The notes: generated from the sequence alone by a model not told the origin. Shown: positions 17,573 through 26,962, numbered from the stretch's first letter. The stretch is DNA of 64,000 nucleotides from Microcella flavibacter (GCF_012530535.1 NZ_CP051299.1:1364001-1428000), one strand, 5' to 3'. A program made the numbers and translations.

Positions 17573-18805
17573 CTAGCGGTCGACCGCCGAGAGCCAGGCC
17601 CGACGCGCCTCGAGCGCCTCGGTCAGCTCAGCGGTGCGCGCGGCGTCCTTCGCGGCGGTCGCGGCGGCGAGGTCGGCCTCGAGCGCGGCGATCGCGTCCT
17701 GCAGCTGGCCCGCGAGCCCCTCGGCGCGCGCCTTCTTCTCGGGGTCGTTCTTCTTCCAGTGATCCTCTTCGAGGGTGCGCACGGCCGTCTCGATCGCCCG
17801 CAGGCGGTCCTCCACGACGCGGACCTGGTCGCGGGGGACCTTGCCGATCGCGTCCCACTTGCGCTGGATGCCCGTCAGGGTCGCGCGGGCCTTGACCCGG
17901 TCGGTGGCCTTCAGCAACGGCTCGGCCTCGATGAGCAGGGCCTTCTTCGCCTCGAGGTTGGCGCTGAACTCCTCGTTCTCCTGCGCGTCGACCTCGGCCT
18001 TGGCCGCGTAGAGCACGTCGCCCGCGGCCTTGAAGGCGGCCCACAGCGCGTCGTCGACCTTCTTGCCGGCGCGGCCCGCGAGCTTCCACTCGTCGAGCAG
18101 CCGGCGGTACGCGGGGATGCCGCCGGTGCCCTGCGGCGCGAGCGCCTCGGCCTGCGCCACGAGGGCCTGCTTGCGCTGCTTGGCCTCCTTGTGCTCGGCG
18201 TCGAGGCCGGCGAAGAACGAGCGACGGTGCGTCTCGACGGTGCTGCGGGCGGTGCGGAACCGCTTCCACAGCTCGTCGGCCTCCTTCTTCGGCAGGCGGG
18301 GACCGTTCTGCTGGTGGTCCTTCCACTGCGCGAAGAGCGTCTCGAGGGTCGCGGTCGCCTGCTTCCACTGGATGCTCTGCGGATCCTTCGCGGCCAGCGC
18401 CTCCGCCTCGACCACGAGGCCGGTGCGGTGCTCGAGCGCGGCCGCGACGGCGGCGCGCTGCTCGGCCTGCTGCTCCTCCGTGAGCTTCTCGACGGCACCC
18501 GTGAGGGCGCCGACCCGCGTGCGCAGGGCCTCGAGGTCGCCGACGGCCGCGGGCTCCTCGAGCGCCGCGGTGAGCGAGTGGACGGTCTTCACGACGTCGG
18601 CGGCGGGGGCGCCGCCCTTGGCGCGCTGCTCGAGCAGGCGCACCTGGCCCTCGAGCTCGGTGAACTTGCGGGTGAAGTACGCGAGCGCCTCCTCCGGGGT
18701 GCCGTCGGGGTACTGGCCCACGGCGCGCTCGGCTCCGCGATCGGTCACGTACACGGTGCCGGTCTCATCGACCCGGCCCCAGACGGTCTGCTGGTTCTCT
18801 GCCAC
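17573..18805 (-). CDS. DUF349 domain-containing protein
   Basis: A mostly alpha-helical, charged protein of about 410 residues with repeated segments of the DUF349 kind, such as QWKDHQQNGPRLPKKEADELWKRF split over helices, and coiled-coil-like Glu/Lys/Ala runs. The cellular role is not established; no enzyme motif or membrane segment is seen. I prefer the GTG at 18805 (protein begins with AENQQTVWGRVDETG) because AAGAGG lies just upstream; an ATG at 18823 and a GTG at 18832 in the same frame are alternatives. A strong hairpin follows the stop. Confidence 0.88.
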   Translation of the reverse strand: MAENQQTVWGRVDETGTVYVTDRGAERAVGQYPDGTPEEALAYFTRKFTELEGQVRLLEQRAKGGAPAADVVKTVHSLTAALEEPAAVGDLEALRTRVGALTGAVEKLTEEQQAEQRAAVAAALEHRTGLVVEAEALAAKDPQSIQWKQATATLETLFAQWKDHQQNGPRLPKKEADELWKRFRTARSTVETHRRSFFAGLDAEHKEAKQRKQALVAQAEALAPQGTGGIPAYRRLLDEWKLAGRAGKKVDDALWAAFKAAGDVLYAAKAEVDAQENEEFSANLEAKKALLIEAEPLLKATDRVKARATLTGIQRKWDAIGKVPRDQVRVVEDRLRAIETAVRTLEEDHWKKNDPEKKARAEGLAGQLQDAIAALEADLAAATAAKDAARTAELTEALEARRAWLSAVDR

Positions 18806-18864
18806 CACGCCTCTTATCCCCATCGACTGCACCGGCTCGCCGTGCGCGCGCCGGACGGTTGTTC

Positions 18865-18890
18865 AGCATATTCCACCGCCCGTCGGGCGG
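18865..18890 (-). promoter_or_regulatory. hairpin and putative -10 box between ppiB and the DUF349 gene
   Basis: CCGCCC (18876-18881) and GGGCGG (18885-18890) pair around three bases, 31 bases past the ppiB-like stop. On the minus strand TATGCT (18870-18865) follows and could be the -10 of the DUF349 gene. Both roles are inferred. Confidence 0.35.
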
Positions 18891-18920
18891 AGGGCGGCCC
18901 GGAGGCGACGCCCGGTTTCG

Positions 18921-19733
18921 CTACTGGATCGTGATGCCGCTGATGAGCGCGGGGTTCGCGGGCCGCCCGTCGGGCGCGCCGTTCTCGGTGCCGCCCTCGA
19001 CGATCCCGGTGCGCAGCCCCTCGAGGCCGCTCGTGACCCGCCCGAGCACGGTGTAGCCGCCGGCGGCGTCCGAGGGGATGCTCGACTCCTCGTAGACGAT
19101 GAAGAACTGGCTGCCCTGGCTCTCGGCGTCGCCGCCCTGCCGCGCCATGGCGAGCACGCCCTCGGCGTAGACGTCGTCCGCGGGCGCGTTCTCGATGGGC
19201 CCGAAGCGGTAGTCGGGGCCGCCGGCGCCGGTGCCGTCGGGGTCGCCGCACTGCAGCACGAAGATGCCCTCGGTGGTGAGGCGGTGGCAGGACGTGCCGT
19301 CGAAGAAGCCGTCCTGGGCGAGCGTCACGAAGGAGGCGACGGCCTGCGGGGCGGCGGCGCCGTCGAGCTCGATGCCGAGCGGGTCGATGCCCTCGATCGC
19401 GAGCTCGCCCGTCCAGGTGCGGTTCTCGCTGAGCGCCGGGTCGGGGGCCTGCGCGGCGGCGTCGTCGCTCGGCGCGGGGCTCGCGCTGGGCGAGGCGTCA
19501 GGGGAGGGGCTCGCGCTCGGCGCGGTCTCGGGCGCGCCCGGCCCGGCGCCGAAGTAGAGCAGCTGCGCGCCGACGGCGAGCGCGATCACGAGCAGCCCGA
19601 CGACGAGGCCGAGCAGGTTGTCGCGACGGCGCCGGTCGATCTGCGTGCGGTGCACGGTCTGCCGCGCCTCGTAGCGCTTCAGCCGCTCGCGCGCCTCGCG
19701 CGCCTCGCGGTCCTGCCCTGCGATCCGTGCCAC
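18921..19733 (-). CDS. membrane-anchored cyclophilin-type peptidyl-prolyl isomerase
   Basis: A 270-residue protein with a charged cytoplasmic start, one membrane helix at about 39-60, a Ser/Pro/Ala linker (about 66-100) and a cyclophilin domain from about 105 to the end. CHRLTTEGIFVLQCGDPDGTG replaces the usual FHR...QGGD region with moderate changes, split here at residues 149-169. The topology predicts isomerase activity outside the membrane, on secreted proteins. The GTG start is supported by GAGGAGG. It is a likely partner in function of the nearby secDF products, as an extracytoplasmic folding factor. Confidence 0.92.
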   Translation of the reverse strand: MARIAGQDREAREARERLKRYEARQTVHRTQIDRRRRDNLLGLVVGLLVIALAVGAQLLYFGAGPGAPETAPSASPSPDASPSASPAPSDDAAAQAPDPALSENRTWTGELAIEGIDPLGIELDGAAAPQAVASFVTLAQDGFFDGTSCHRLTTEGIFVLQCGDPDGTGAGGPDYRFGPIENAPADDVYAEGVLAMARQGGDAESQGSQFFIVYEESSIPSDAAGGYTVLGRVTSGLEGLRTGIVEGGTENGAPDGRPANPALISGITIQ

Positions 19734-19772
19734 CGATTGCCTCCTCGTCGCCGTCGTGCGGGTGCCGGGGGA

Positions 19773-19778
19773 ACTCTA
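19773..19778 (-). promoter_or_regulatory. putative -10 box of the cyclophilin gene
   Basis: TAGAGT on the minus strand, 39 bases before the GTG start. It faces away from rarA, whose own box lies at 19843, so the two genes appear divergently transcribed. Confidence 0.35.
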
Positions 19779-19842
19779 GTCGAGCATCCCGGCGCGCCCG
19801 CCGCGGGGGCGCGCGAGCGGCGGCGATGTCGGCGGCGGCCGA

Positions 19843-19848
19843 TACGAT
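19843..19848 (+). promoter_or_regulatory. putative leaderless -10 box of rarA
   Basis: TACGAT lies exactly six bases before the rarA ATG, which predicts a transcript starting at the start codon. No Shine-Dalgarno sequence is present, in agreement. Confidence 0.45.
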
Positions 19849-19854
19849 CGCCGA

Positions 19855-21225
19855 ATGGATGCCGCTCCCGGCCTCGGCAGCGCCGCGGTCCCCCTCGCCG
19901 TGCGCATGCGTCCCACGCGTCTGGACGAGGTGGCGGGTCAGACGCATCTGCTCGGCGCCGGATCCCCGCTCGTCAGCCTCGCCCGCGACGACGGCGCCCC
20001 GCCCTCGGCGGTCTCGGTCATCCTCTGGGGCCCGCCCGGCACGGGCAAGACGACGCTCGCGCAGGCGATCGCCCGGCAGTCGGGCCGCCGCTTCGTCGAG
20101 CTGTCGGCGATCACGGCGGGCGTGCGCGACGTGCGCGAGGTGATGGAGCGCGCGCTCTCCGACCGCGACCTCTACGGCTCCTCGACCGTGCTGTTCCTCG
20201 ACGAGATCCACCGCTTCACGAAGGCCCAGCAGGACGCCCTGCTGCCCGGCGTCGAGAACGGCTGGGTCATCCTCATCGCGGCGACGACCGAGAACCCGAG
20301 CTTCTCCGTGATCTCGCCGCTGCTGAGCCGCTCGCTGCTGCTGACGCTCGAGGCGCTCTCCGACGTCGACCTCGGCGTGCTCGTCGATCGCGCCGTGAGC
20401 GACCCGCGCGGGCTCGCCGGCGCCGTGGTGCTGGCCGACGACGGGCGCGAGTCGATCATCCGCCTCGCCTCGGGGGATGCCCGCCGGGCGCTCACGGCCC
20501 TCGAGGCCGCGGCGCAGTCGGCCCGGGCCACCCCGGCTCCGGCCGCGAAGGGCAGGAAGGCGGCGGGGGCGGCGGCGCCGACGATCACCGCCGAGACGGT
20601 GGCCGCCGCGGTCGACCGGGCCCTGCTGCGCTACGACAAGAACGGCGACGAGCACTACGACGTCATCAGCGCCTTCATCAAGTCGATCCGGGGCAGCGAC
20701 CCCGACGCCGCACTGCACTACCTGGCGCGCATGATCGAGGCGGGGGAGGACCCCCGCTTCATCGCCCGCCGCGTCATCATCTCGGCCGCCGAGGACATCG
20801 GCGTCGCCGACCCGCACGCCCTCCCGCTCGCCGTGGCCGCCGCGCAGGCCGTGCAGCTCATCGGCATGCCCGAGGGGCGCATCCCGCTCGCCGAGGCCGT
20901 CGTCTACCTCGCGACGGCGCCGAAGTCGAACGCCGCCTACCTCGGCATCGACGAGGCCATCGCCGACGTTCGCGCCGGGCGCATCGGCCGGGTGCCGAAG
21001 CCGCTGCGCGACGCGCACTACCCCGGGGCGAAGCGGCTCGGGCACGGCAAGGGCTACGTCTACCCGCACGACGACGCGCTCGGCGTCGTCGCCCAGCAGC
21101 ACCTGCCCGATCCGGTGAAGCGGCGCGAGTACTACCGGCCGACCGAGCGCGGGGCCGAGCGCGAGATCGGCGCGCGGCTCGCGAAGCTGCGGGCGATCAT
21201 CCGCGGCGCCGCGCGCGGGGAGTGA
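19855..21225 (+). CDS. rarA: replication-associated recombination protein A (RarA/MgsA AAA+ ATPase)
   Basis: AAA+ protein acting at stalled replication forks. The 456 residues show Walker [10 protein letters not shown] (59-67), Walker B FLDEIHRF (D116, E117), sensor AATTENPSF, and the C-terminal oligomerisation region with [16 protein letters not shown] and the conserved end YYRPTERG. A short Ala/Lys-rich insertion is seen at about residues 222-242. ATG matches the family start; no ribosome site precedes it. Confidence 0.95.
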   Translation: MDAAPGLGSAAVPLAVRMRPTRLDEVAGQTHLLGAGSPLVSLARDDGAPPSAVSVILWGPPGTGKTTLAQAIARQSGRRFVELSAITAGVRDVREVMERALSDRDLYGSSTVLFLDEIHRFTKAQQDALLPGVENGWVILIAATTENPSFSVISPLLSRSLLLTLEALSDVDLGVLVDRAVSDPRGLAGAVVLADDGRESIIRLASGDARRALTALEAAAQSARATPAPAAKGRKAAGAAAPTITAETVAAAVDRALLRYDKNGDEHYDVISAFIKSIRGSDPDAALHYLARMIEAGEDPRFIARRVIISAAEDIGVADPHALPLAVAAAQAVQLIGMPEGRIPLAEAVVYLATAPKSNAAYLGIDEAIADVRAGRIGRVPKPLRDAHYPGAKRLGHGKGYVYPHDDALGVVAQQHLPDPVKRREYYRPTERGAEREIGARLAKLRAIIRGAARGE

Positions 21226-21254
21226 GCGCGCCGGGCGGCACGACCCCCGTCTGC

Positions 21255-21260
21255 TAAGCT
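21255..21260 (+). promoter_or_regulatory. putative -10 box of rpsD
   Basis: TAAGCT lies 154 bases before the rpsD GTG and predicts a long untranslated leader, in which CATCGA/TCGATG (21299-21304 and 21310-21315) can form a hairpin. S4 represses its own translation in some bacteria; a similar leader role here is only inference. Confidence 0.4.
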
Positions 21261-21414
21261 CTACCGGCCCGTCAGATATGGGCACACCCTCCCCTGCGCA
21301 TCGAGTTCATCGATGCTGTTCCCCGAAGCGCCTCGGCGTGCGCCTCGGATCGGACGGAGCGGTCGTACGTCCGTGAGCCGTGAGATCCCCGGCCACGAGC
21401 ATGGAAGGACACCT

Positions 21415-22044
21415 GTGTCGACCAAGTCGCGCACCCGCAGCAAGACCCGCCTCTCCCGGGCCCTGGGCATCGCCCTCACCCCGAAGGCGGCCAAGTACCT
21501 CGAGAAGCGCCCCTACGCCCCCGGCGAGCACGGCCGCACCAAGCGGAAGGCCGACAGCGACTACGCCGTCCGCCTCCGTGAGAAGCAGCGTCTCCGCGCC
21601 CAGTACGGCATCCGCGAGGCCCAGCTCCGCATCATCTTCCAGGAGGCCCGTCGCACGGCCGGCCTGACCGGTGAGAACCTCGTCGAGCTGCTCGAGATGC
21701 GTCTCGACGCGCTCGTGCTGCGCGCCGGCTTCGCCCGCACCACTGCGCAGGCCCGTCAGATGGTCGTGCACCGCCACATCCTCGTCGACGGCAAGATCGT
21801 GGACCGCCCGAGCTTCCGCGTGAAGCCCGAGCAGACCATCCACGTCAAGCCCAAGAGCGAGGGCATGGAGCCGTTCCAGGTCGCCGCCGCCGGCGGTCAC
21901 GTCGACGTGCTGCCCAAGACGCCCGCGTACCTCGAGGTCGAGCTCGACAAGCTGCAGGCGCGCCTCGTGCGCCGCCCGAAGCGCGCCGAGGTGCCCGTGA
22001 CGTGCGAGGTCCAGCTCGTCGTCGAGTACTACGCCGCGCGCTAG
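21415..22044 (+). CDS. rpsD: 30S ribosomal protein S4
   Basis: Primary 16S rRNA-binding protein that nucleates 30S assembly. The 209 residues contain the S4 N-terminal domain (LEKRPYAPGEHG; YGIREAQLRIIF) and the S4 RNA-binding domain (LEMRLDALVLRAGFA, HILVDGKIVDRPSF). I place the start at GTG 21415, giving MSTKSRTRSKTRLSRALG, because GGAAGG lies five bases upstream; longer in-frame starts would add 34 residues not found in S4. The gene stands alone, followed by a perfect terminator hairpin. Confidence 0.96.
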   Translation: MSTKSRTRSKTRLSRALGIALTPKAAKYLEKRPYAPGEHGRTKRKADSDYAVRLREKQRLRAQYGIREAQLRIIFQEARRTAGLTGENLVELLEMRLDALVLRAGFARTTAQARQMVVHRHILVDGKIVDRPSFRVKPEQTIHVKPKSEGMEPFQVAAAGGHVDVLPKTPAYLEVELDKLQARLVRRPKRAEVPVTCEVQLVVEYYAAR

Positions 22045-22064
22045 CACCGACCCGCACCGCCTCC

Positions 22065-22097
22065 GACGGGGGCCCGGCCTCGCGCCGGGCCCCCGTC
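22065..22097 (+). terminator. terminator hairpin of rpsD
   Basis: A perfect 14-base stem (22065-22078 with 22084-22097) around the loop CTCGC, 20 bases past the stop. It is very GC-rich, with no long T-tract. Confidence 0.75.
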
Positions 22098-22165
22098 GTC
22101 GTCCCCGCTGCCGCTGAGGATGGCGACGGGCGGCTCGCGCACCCGGCCCTCCGGGCGCGCGCCGC

Positions 22166-22171
22166 TAGGGT
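22166..22171 (+). promoter_or_regulatory. putative -10 box before the small membrane protein
   Basis: TAGGGT lies 90 bases before the ATG at 22262, after the rpsD terminator, so it would begin a new unit that includes alaS. Confidence 0.35.
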
Positions 22172-22261
22172 GGAGGGGCGTCAGCGGCCCCGCGCCGCGC
22201 ATCCTGCACGCACCATCGAGACGCGCACCACACCCGCGCTCACGATCGCAAGGAGACCCCC

Positions 22262-22489
22262 ATGAAGAACGCTCTCTGGCTCGTCCTCGGCGTCGCCCTC
22301 GGCGCCGTCGTCGCCCACCAGGCCTCCAAGACCCCGCAGGGCCGGCACTTCTTCGACGAGATCGATGCCAAGACCCGCGAGTTCACCGACGCGGTGCTCG
22401 AGGGCTACCAGCAGCGCGAGGCCGAGCTCCGCGCCGCCGTCGCGGAGGCCGAGGAGACGATCGCCGACCTCACCGACCGCCTGAAGTAA
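22262..22489 (+). CDS. small membrane-anchored protein of unknown function
   Basis: A 75-residue product with one N-terminal hydrophobic segment (about 4-20, WLVLGVALGAVVAHQA) followed by a charged helix that looks able to form a coiled coil (REAELRAAVAEAEETIADL). There is no cysteine or signal-peptidase motif, so it is probably anchored with a cytoplasmic helix. I recognise no named domain. A purine-rich GGAG lies upstream of the ATG and codon use matches neighbours, which supports a real gene. It probably shares a transcript with alaS. Confidence 0.75.
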   Translation: MKNALWLVLGVALGAVVAHQASKTPQGRHFFDEIDAKTREFTDAVLEGYQQREAELRAAVAEAEETIADLTDRLK

Positions 22490-22548
22490 GCCCCCGGCCG
22501 GGCCCCGGCCGCCCTCCGCATCACCCACCCCTCAGGACACCGCGCCCC

Positions 22549-25206
22549 ATGCAGACCGCCGACATCCAGCGCCGCTGGCTCGACTTCTTCGGAGACCGCG
22601 GCCACACGGTCGTGCCCTCCGCCTCGCTCGTCAGCGACGACCCCTCGCTGCTGTTCACCGTCGCCGGCATGGTGCCCTTCGTGCCCTACCTCACCGGCGT
22701 CGTGCCCGCCCCGTACCCGCGGGCCACGAGCGTGCAGAAGTGCATCCGCACGAACGACATCGAGGAGGTCGGCAAGACCCCCCGCCACGGCACGTTCTTC
22801 CAGATGAACGGCAACTTCTCGTTCGGCGACTACTTCAAGGAGGGCGCGATCTCGTACGCCTGGGAGCTCCTGACGAGCGCGCAGAGCGACGGCGGGATGG
22901 GGTTCCAGGAGAAGGACCTCTGGGTCACCGTGTACGAGGACGACGACGAGGCGATCCGCCTCTGGAAGCAGATCGCGGGCCTGCCCGACGAGCGCATCCA
23001 GCGCCTCGGCATGGACACCAACTACTGGTCGACCGGCCAGCCCGGCCCCGCCGGCCCCTGCTCCGAGATCTTCTTCGACCGCGGCCCCGCCTACGGCATC
23101 GACGGCGGCCCCGCCACCGATGACGACCGCTACGTCGAGATCTGGAACCTCGTCTTCATGCAGTACCTGCGCGGCGAGGGCACCGGCAAGAACGACTTCG
23201 AGATCCTCGGCGAGCTGCCGCAGCAGAACATCGACACGGGCATGGGCATGGAGCGCGTCGCCTTCCTGACCCAGGGCGTCGAGAACATGTACGAGATCGA
23301 CCAGGTACGACCGGTGCTCGACGCCGCCGCGGCGATGTCCGGCCGGCGCTACGGGGCCGACCACGGCGACGACGTGCGCATGCGCGTCATCGCCGACCAC
23401 GTGCGCTCGAGCCTCATGCTCATGACCGACGGCGTCGCGCCCGGCAACGAGGGCCGCGGGTACATCCTGCGCCGCCTGCTGCGGCGGAGCATCCGCGCCA
23501 TGCGCCTGCTGGGCGTCGACGCCCCGAGCTTCGATGTGCTCTTCGCCGCCTCGCGCGATGCGATGAGCGCCGCGTACCCCGAGATCACCGAGCATTACGA
23601 CCGCGTCTCGCGCCTCGCCCTCGGCGAGGAGGAGGCATTCCTGCGCACGCTCACGGCCGGCACGAGCATCCTCGACCTCGCCGTCGCCGACACGCAGAAG
23701 CAGGGCGTCTCGACGATCGCGGGCGACACGGCCTTCCAGCTGCACGACACCTTCGGGTTCCCGATCGACCTCACGCTCGAGATGGCCGAGGAGGCGGGGC
23801 TCAGCGTCGACCGCGAGGCCTTCGACCGGCTCATGTCGGAGCAGCGCGCGCGGGCGAAGGCCGACGCCAAGTCGAAGAAGGGGCAGCTCGCCGACCTCAG
23901 CGTCTACGGGGCGTTCCGCGCCGCGGGCGAGACCCGGTTCCTCGGCTACGACCAGCTCGAGACCGAGTCGAGCGTGCTCGGCATCATCGTCGGCGGCACG
24001 AGCGTCGACGTCGCCCAGGAGGGCGAGATCGCCGAGGTCATCCTCGCCGAGACCACCCTCTACGCCGAGTCGGGCGGACAGGAGTCGGACGAGGGCTCGA
24101 TCGTCGGCACCGGCTTCGACCTCGAGGTGCTCGACGTGCAGCGCCCGGTCGCGGGGCTGTTCAGCCACACCGTGCAGGTGCGCCGCGGCGAGGTGCGCGT
24201 CGGCGCGCTCGCCCGCACCCAGGTCGACCCGGTCTGGCGCCGCTCCGCGGCGCAGGCCCACTCGGCCACGCACGTCATCCACGCCGCGCTGCGTCAGACG
24301 CTCGGCGACGAGGCGCACCAGTCGGGCTCGTACAACAAGGCCGGCTACATGCGCCTCGACTTCAGCTGGAACCAGGCGCTGTCGGCCGCGACCCGCAGCG
24401 AGCTCGAGGAGATCAGCAACATCGCCGTGCGCGACAACCTGCCCGTCGAGACCCGCGTCATGGGCCTCGACGAGGCCAAGTCGCTCGGCGCGATGGCGCT
24501 CTTCGGCGAGAAGTACGGCGACCGCGTGCGCGTCGTCGACATCGGCGGGCCGTGGTCGCGCGAGCTCTGCGCGGGCACCCACGTCGGCTCGAGCGCCGAG
24601 ATCGGCATGATCAGCCTCGTCAGCGAGTCCTCAGTCGGCTCGGCCAACCGCCGCGTCGAGGCGCTCGTCGGCCTCGAGGCCTTCCGCGAGTTCGCCGCCG
24701 AGCGCGCGCTCGTGCAGCAGCTCAGCGCGAACCTCAAGACGCCCCGCGACCAGCTCGTCAGCCGCATCGCCGACCTCGGCGCGCAGCTCAAGGCGGCCGA
24801 GAAGAAGCTCGCGCAGGTCGAGTCGAGCCGGCTCGGCGAGAAAGTGCCCGCCCTCGTCGCCGGGGCCGCGCCGCACGGGCCGTTCACCGTGGTCGCCCGC
24901 TCGCTCGGCTCGCTCGGCTCCGCCGACGACCTGCGCCAGCTCGCCACCGCGGTGCGCGAGCGCCTCAGCGCCCAGGCCGCCGTCGTGATCCTCGCCGCCG
25001 AGGTGGCGGGCAAGGCCGCGGTCATCGTCGCCACCACCCCCGCCGCTCGCGAGGCCGGAGCGAAGGCGGGCGCCCTCGCCCGCGTCGCCTCGGGCGTGCT
25101 CGGCGGCGGCGGCGGCGGCAAGGACGACCTCGCCCAGGGCGGCGGCACCGATGCGGCCGCGATCCCGGCCGCGCTCGAGGCCGTGCTGGCCGAGCTGCGC
25201 GGCTGA
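22549..25206 (+). CDS. alaS: alanyl-tRNA synthetase
   Basis: Class II synthetase for tRNA-Ala with editing of Ser/Gly-tRNA-Ala. The 885 residues run: catalytic core from MQTADIQRRWLDFF with FTVAGMVPFVPYL and GNFSFGDYFKEG, the editing domain with HSATH (H571, H575) and CAGTH (C674, H678), and the C-Ala domain with the glycine-rich run GGGGGGKDD near the end. The ATG at 22549 gives the universal N-terminus; the reading frame stays open upstream to 22120 but that part lacks any family match. Confidence 0.97.
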   Translation: MQTADIQRRWLDFFGDRGHTVVPSASLVSDDPSLLFTVAGMVPFVPYLTGVVPAPYPRATSVQKCIRTNDIEEVGKTPRHGTFFQMNGNFSFGDYFKEGAISYAWELLTSAQSDGGMGFQEKDLWVTVYEDDDEAIRLWKQIAGLPDERIQRLGMDTNYWSTGQPGPAGPCSEIFFDRGPAYGIDGGPATDDDRYVEIWNLVFMQYLRGEGTGKNDFEILGELPQQNIDTGMGMERVAFLTQGVENMYEIDQVRPVLDAAAAMSGRRYGADHGDDVRMRVIADHVRSSLMLMTDGVAPGNEGRGYILRRLLRRSIRAMRLLGVDAPSFDVLFAASRDAMSAAYPEITEHYDRVSRLALGEEEAFLRTLTAGTSILDLAVADTQKQGVSTIAGDTAFQLHDTFGFPIDLTLEMAEEAGLSVDREAFDRLMSEQRARAKADAKSKKGQLADLSVYGAFRAAGETRFLGYDQLETESSVLGIIVGGTSVDVAQEGEIAEVILAETTLYAESGGQESDEGSIVGTGFDLEVLDVQRPVAGLFSHTVQVRRGEVRVGALARTQVDPVWRRSAAQAHSATHVIHAALRQTLGDEAHQSGSYNKAGYMRLDFSWNQALSAATRSELEEISNIAVRDNLPVETRVMGLDEAKSLGAMALFGEKYGDRVRVVDIGGPWSRELCAGTHVGSSAEIGMISLVSESSVGSANRRVEALVGLEAFREFAAERALVQQLSANLKTPRDQLVSRIADLGAQLKAAEKKLAQVESSRLGEKVPALVAGAAPHGPFTVVARSLGSLGSADDLRQLATAVRERLSAQAAVVILAAEVAGKAAVIVATTPAAREAGAKAGALARVASGVLGGGGGGKDDLAQGGGTDAAAIPAALEAVLAELRG

Positions 25207-25217
25207 GGCCCACCGCC

Positions 25218-25682
25218 ATGCGCATCGGCGTGCGGCTCGGCGTCGACGTGGGCACCGCCCGGGTCGGCGTCGCGCGGTGCGATGCGCACGGGATCCTCGC
25301 GACGCCGGTCGAGACGCTGCCGCGCAAGAAGGGGCTCATGGCGGGCATCCACCGCCTCGTGGCCGAGTGGGAGCCGATCGAGATCGTCGTCGGTCTGCCC
25401 ATCGCGCTCTCGGGGTCGGAGACCGCCTCGACGCAGGACGCGCGCGACGTCGCGGCGCTCATCGCCCGCCAGGTCGCCGTGCCGGTGCGGCTCGTCGACG
25501 AGCGGCTCACGACCGTGAGCGCCGCCCGCTCGCTGCGGGAGTCGGGGCGGGACGGGCGCACCTCGCGCGCCGTGATCGACCAAGCGGCCGCTGTTATCCT
25601 GCTCCAGCACGCGCTGGACCACGAGAAGTCGCGGGGAGAAGCCCCCGGCGAGCTGCTGGTTCCCGACGGAGGATCACCCTGA
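25218..25682 (+). CDS. ruvX: Holliday junction resolvase-like protein RuvX/YqgF
   Basis: RNase H-fold nuclease family, linked to 16S rRNA 5' processing and, in M. tuberculosis, to junction resolution. The 154 residues show GVDVGTARVGVARCD, the middle motif IVVGLPIALSG, and VDERLTTVSAARSL. It sits between alaS and mltG exactly as in other actinobacteria. The ATG at 25218 lies 11 bases past alaS. Confidence 0.94.
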   Translation: MRIGVRLGVDVGTARVGVARCDAHGILATPVETLPRKKGLMAGIHRLVAEWEPIEIVVGLPIALSGSETASTQDARDVAALIARQVAVPVRLVDERLTTVSAARSLRESGRDGRTSRAVIDQAAAVILLQHALDHEKSRGEAPGELLVPDGGSP

Positions 25683-25684
25683 CT

Positions 25685-26962
25685 GTGAGCGACGACGACG
25701 CCTGGGACGCGATCTTCCGATCGCAGCCCGACACCGCCCGACCCGAGCAGGGCGCCCCCGCAGCCCCCGCCGCCGGCCCGGCCGCGACCGGGGCGGCCGC
25801 CGCTCCCGCCAGCCGGGCCGCCGCGCGGGAGCAGACCGGCGCGGGCGATCGCCGGTCCGCCCGGCAGATGCTCGACGAGGATCGGCCCCCGAAGCGGCGC
25901 CGCGCCTGGCCCTGGGTGCTCGGCGTGCTCGTGCTGCTGCTCGGACTCGGCGGCGGCGCCGTCGCCTACGCCTGGGCGAACTACGAGCCGCAGCTGCGCG
26001 AGGCGCTCGGCTGGGAGCTGCCGAACGACTACGAGGGCGGCGGCAACGGCACCGAGGTGCTCGTCACCATCATGCCCGGCGAGATTGGCTCCGACGTGGC
26101 GACGAGCCTGCAGGAATCCGGCGTCACCATGACCTACGACGCCTTCTACGACCTGCTGCTCGCCGACCCCTCGATCGCCTTCCAGCCGGGCACCTACGCC
26201 CTGCAGGAGGAGATGTCGGCGCAGTCGGCGCTGGATGCCCTGCTCGACCCCGCGAACCGCCGCGAGTCGACCGCCACCATCCGCGAGGGCCTGCGCGCCG
26301 GCCAGGTCATCGACATCCTCTCCGCCGCGACCGGCGTGCCGATCGCGGACTACGAAGCCGCGATCGCCGACCCCGCCGCGCTCGGGCTGCCCGCCGAGGC
26401 CCCGACCGTCGAGGGCTACCTGTTCCCGGCGACGTACACCTTCGAGCCCGGCACCTCGGCCGCGGCGCAGATCCAGCGGCTCGTGAGCGAGACCTTCCAG
26501 CGCCTCGACGGCCGCGGCGTGGCCCCCGAGGACCGCCACCGCGTGCTGACGCTCGCCTCCCTCATCCAGAGCGAGGCGCGCCTCGAGGACGACTTCTACC
26601 GCGTGAGCCGCGTCATCCAGAACCGGCTCGACGACGGCTGGCGGCTCGAGTTCGACTCGACGGCCCAGTACGGCAGCGCCCAGGCCGACGGATCGGTCTT
26701 CTCCACGCAGGAGACGCTCGACGCCGACAACCCCTACAACACCTACGTCATCGAGGGGCTGCCCATCGGGCCGATCGGCAACCCGGGCGACCTCGCGGTC
26801 GACGCGGCGATCAACCCGGCCGACGGGCCGTGGCTCTTCTTCGTGACCGTCAACCTCGACACGGGCGAGACGGTCTTCTCCGAGACGGTCGCCCAGCACG
26901 AGGAGGGCGTCGCGCAGCTGCGGGCCTGGTGCCGCGACGCCGAGACCTCGGCCTGTGGCTGA
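25685..26962 (+). CDS. mltG: endolytic murein transglycosylase MltG
   Basis: Membrane lytic transglycosylase that cuts nascent peptidoglycan. The 425 residues show a cytoplasmic Ala/Pro/Arg-rich tail (1-74), one membrane helix (about 75-97), a LysM-like segment, and the YceG catalytic domain with E297 in LIQSEAR and the conserved NPYNTYV...GLPIGPIGNPG region. I choose GTG 25685 because GGAGGA lies upstream and the sequence SDDDAWDAIFR begins there; the start lies 2 bases past the ruvX stop. Confidence 0.94.
   Translation: MSDDDAWDAIFRSQPDTARPEQGAPAAPAAGPAATGAAAAPASRAAAREQTGAGDRRSARQMLDEDRPPKRRRAWPWVLGVLVLLLGLGGGAVAYAWANYEPQLREALGWELPNDYEGGGNGTEVLVTIMPGEIGSDVATSLQESGVTMTYDAFYDLLLADPSIAFQPGTYALQEEMSAQSALDALLDPANRRESTATIREGLRAGQVIDILSAATGVPIADYEAAIADPAALGLPAEAPTVEGYLFPATYTFEPGTSAAAQIQRLVSETFQRLDGRGVAPEDRHRVLTLASLIQSEARLEDDFYRVSRVIQNRLDDGWRLEFDSTAQYGSAQADGSVFSTQETLDADNPYNTYVIEGLPIGPIGNPGDLAVDAAINPADGPWLFFVTVNLDTGETVFSETVAQHEEGVAQLRAWCRDAETSACG

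Noticed and set aside
18030-19854. Plus-strand frame opposite the DUF349 and cyclophilin genes, joined to rarA
   Set aside because: The minus-strand genes have recognised domains, starts and ribosome sites. The plus frame is shadow sequence.
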